Positions 7,019 to 7,649 of a stretch of 7,649 nucleotides of DNA are shown here, piece after piece. The notes below the pieces were generated by a model that saw only the letters and a program-made list of their open reading frames with translations, searched no databases and had not been told where the DNA came from. The stretch spans positions 1-7,649 of the forward strand of contig JAPLSK010000116.1 in the NCBI GenBank assembly GCA_026398675.1, in the 5' to 3' direction. A program made the translations under genes and the position numbers. This stretch comes from a bacterium. GTDB lineage: Bacteria; RBG-13-66-14. Each line of letters starts with the position of its first letter. The first letter of the stretch is position 1.

Positions 7019-7649
7019 ATGGCCGAAACACGACGAATCTGGACCCGCGGGACGCTTCTCGCAATAGCGGCGGCGCTCATCTGCGTCGCGCCCGCCTGGG
7101 CCGACGATATCGCCGACCACGTCGTAGTCTCCGAAATCCTCCCCCTGCCGGCGGACGGCCAGGCCGTTTTCATCGAGCTCTACAACCCCACCGGTCGGGA
7201 TATCAGCCTCGACGCGTACTTCCTGCGTTCCGATTTCAAAGATGAATATCCCGCCCTCTCCGGGAGCATCCCCGCATACGGCTTCTACCTGGTGTCTACC
7301 TCGGAGGAAGGCTGGCCCGTTAGCTGGCCCACCCCCGACCTCGTCGCGCCCATGCTGGAGTTCGACCCCGTCTCGGGCGGCGTGGCCCTCATCGGGGACG
7401 GTGCAACGGTGGACATGCTCGGCTGGGGCATCACCCCGACCTACTACGAGACGACCCCCTGCAACACGCCCGACACAAGCTCCTCCCTCGAACGCAAGAG
7501 CGGCCTCTCCCACGACGACGCCGACGGGAACGGCTACGACACCGACAACAACATCTTCGATTTCCGGGTCCGCGGTGAGCCCGAGCCGCAGAACACCAAC
7601 AGCGACATCGAGCGCCCGCCCTCGTCGGCCGACGGCATCACCTGGGGCT
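7019..7649 (+). CDS. Secreted protein with N-terminal lamin-tail-like domain (3' end beyond window)
   Basis: The frame is open from ATG 7019 to the window end (210 codons, no stop). It begins with a signal peptide: MAETRRIWTR, a hydrophobic stretch LLAIAAALICV, then APAWA with cleavage likely after residue 28. The mature start, HVVVSEILPLPADGQAVFIE followed by LYNPTGRDISL, matches the opening of lamin-tail (LTD) domains: a short strand, then a 'fiElyNp' motif and a strand naming what the feature 'is'. Later GFYLVS, VALIGDG, the SSLERKSG motif and DTDNNIFDFRVR with PEPQNTN (about 156-194) match the usual LTD end. Such domains are found on bacterial surface or secreted proteins, often with nucleases or sorting domains, but the rest of this protein is not in view. 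An in-frame ATG at 7010 is possible, but GGGG before 7019 fits better. It is transcribed divergently from ptsH and there is no sign that it acts with the PTS. Confidence 0.8.
   Translation, partial: MAETRRIWTRGTLLAIAAALICVAPAWADDIADHVVVSEILPLPADGQAVFIELYNPTGRDISLDAYFLRSDFKDEYPALSGSIPAYGFYLVSTSEEGWPVSWPTPDLVAPMLEFDPVSGGVALIGDGATVDMLGWGITPTYYETTPCNTPDTSSSLERKSGLSHDDADGNGYDTDNNIFDFRVRGEPEPQNTNSDIERPPSSADGITWG

Noticed and set aside
6614..7513. Minus-strand open frame of 299 codons spanning HPr and the lamin-tail gene
   Set aside because: It reads through ptsH out of frame and opposite the lamin-tail gene. Both of those have clear domains and start signals.

Overview
This is a GC-rich bacterial window, tightly packed with genes and dominated by the minus strand. 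Five genes read leftward: phosphoglycerate kinase (pgk), two paralogous outer-membrane beta-barrel proteins, PTS Enzyme I (ptsI) and HPr (ptsH). One gene at the right edge reads rightward and is cut by the window end: a secreted protein with a lamin-tail-like domain. The exported barrel proteins imply a diderm (Gram-negative type) organism. The mix of PorV/TraF-like barrels, a secreted lamin-tail protein, a Bacillus-like HPr regulatory site and GC-rich palindromic intergenic repeats suggests a poorly cultured lineage, perhaps of the FCB type. The taxon is an inference and cannot be fixed from sequence reading alone.

Layout. 1-148: dispersed repeats, including a palindromic element at 47-125, just past the end of pgk. 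149-1333: pgk, GTG start, good Shine-Dalgarno. 1334-1694: a gene-free stretch filled with nested hairpins and short dispersed repeats. 1695-2976: a signal-peptide barrel protein whose frame is broken near 2802. 2977-3070: a gap with a 9-bp GC hairpin. 3071-4456: the intact paralogue. 4534-6285: ptsI. 6286-6579: a regulatory gap holding an apparent intrinsic terminator abutting and partly overlapping a sigma70-like promoter. 6580-6867: ptsH. 6868-7018: a divergent promoter region. 7019 to the end: the lamin-tail-like protein.

How the genes work together. HPr and Enzyme I are the two general phosphotransfer proteins of the PEP:sugar phosphotransferase system. Their catalytic residues are all present, but no sugar-specific Enzyme II is in the window. 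HPr also carries the serine targeted by HPr kinase in other bacteria, so the pair may serve regulation as well as, or instead of, transport. pgk is the lower-glycolysis ATP-forming step and appears to be transcribed separately. The two barrel genes look like a tandem duplication.

Nothing here is clearly a new system. The most noteworthy points are the terminator/promoter arrangement that should uncouple ptsI from ptsH, the frameshift in one barrel paralogue, and the mosaic of palindromic repeats around pgk. Promoter, operator and terminator calls rest on reading consensus matches by eye.
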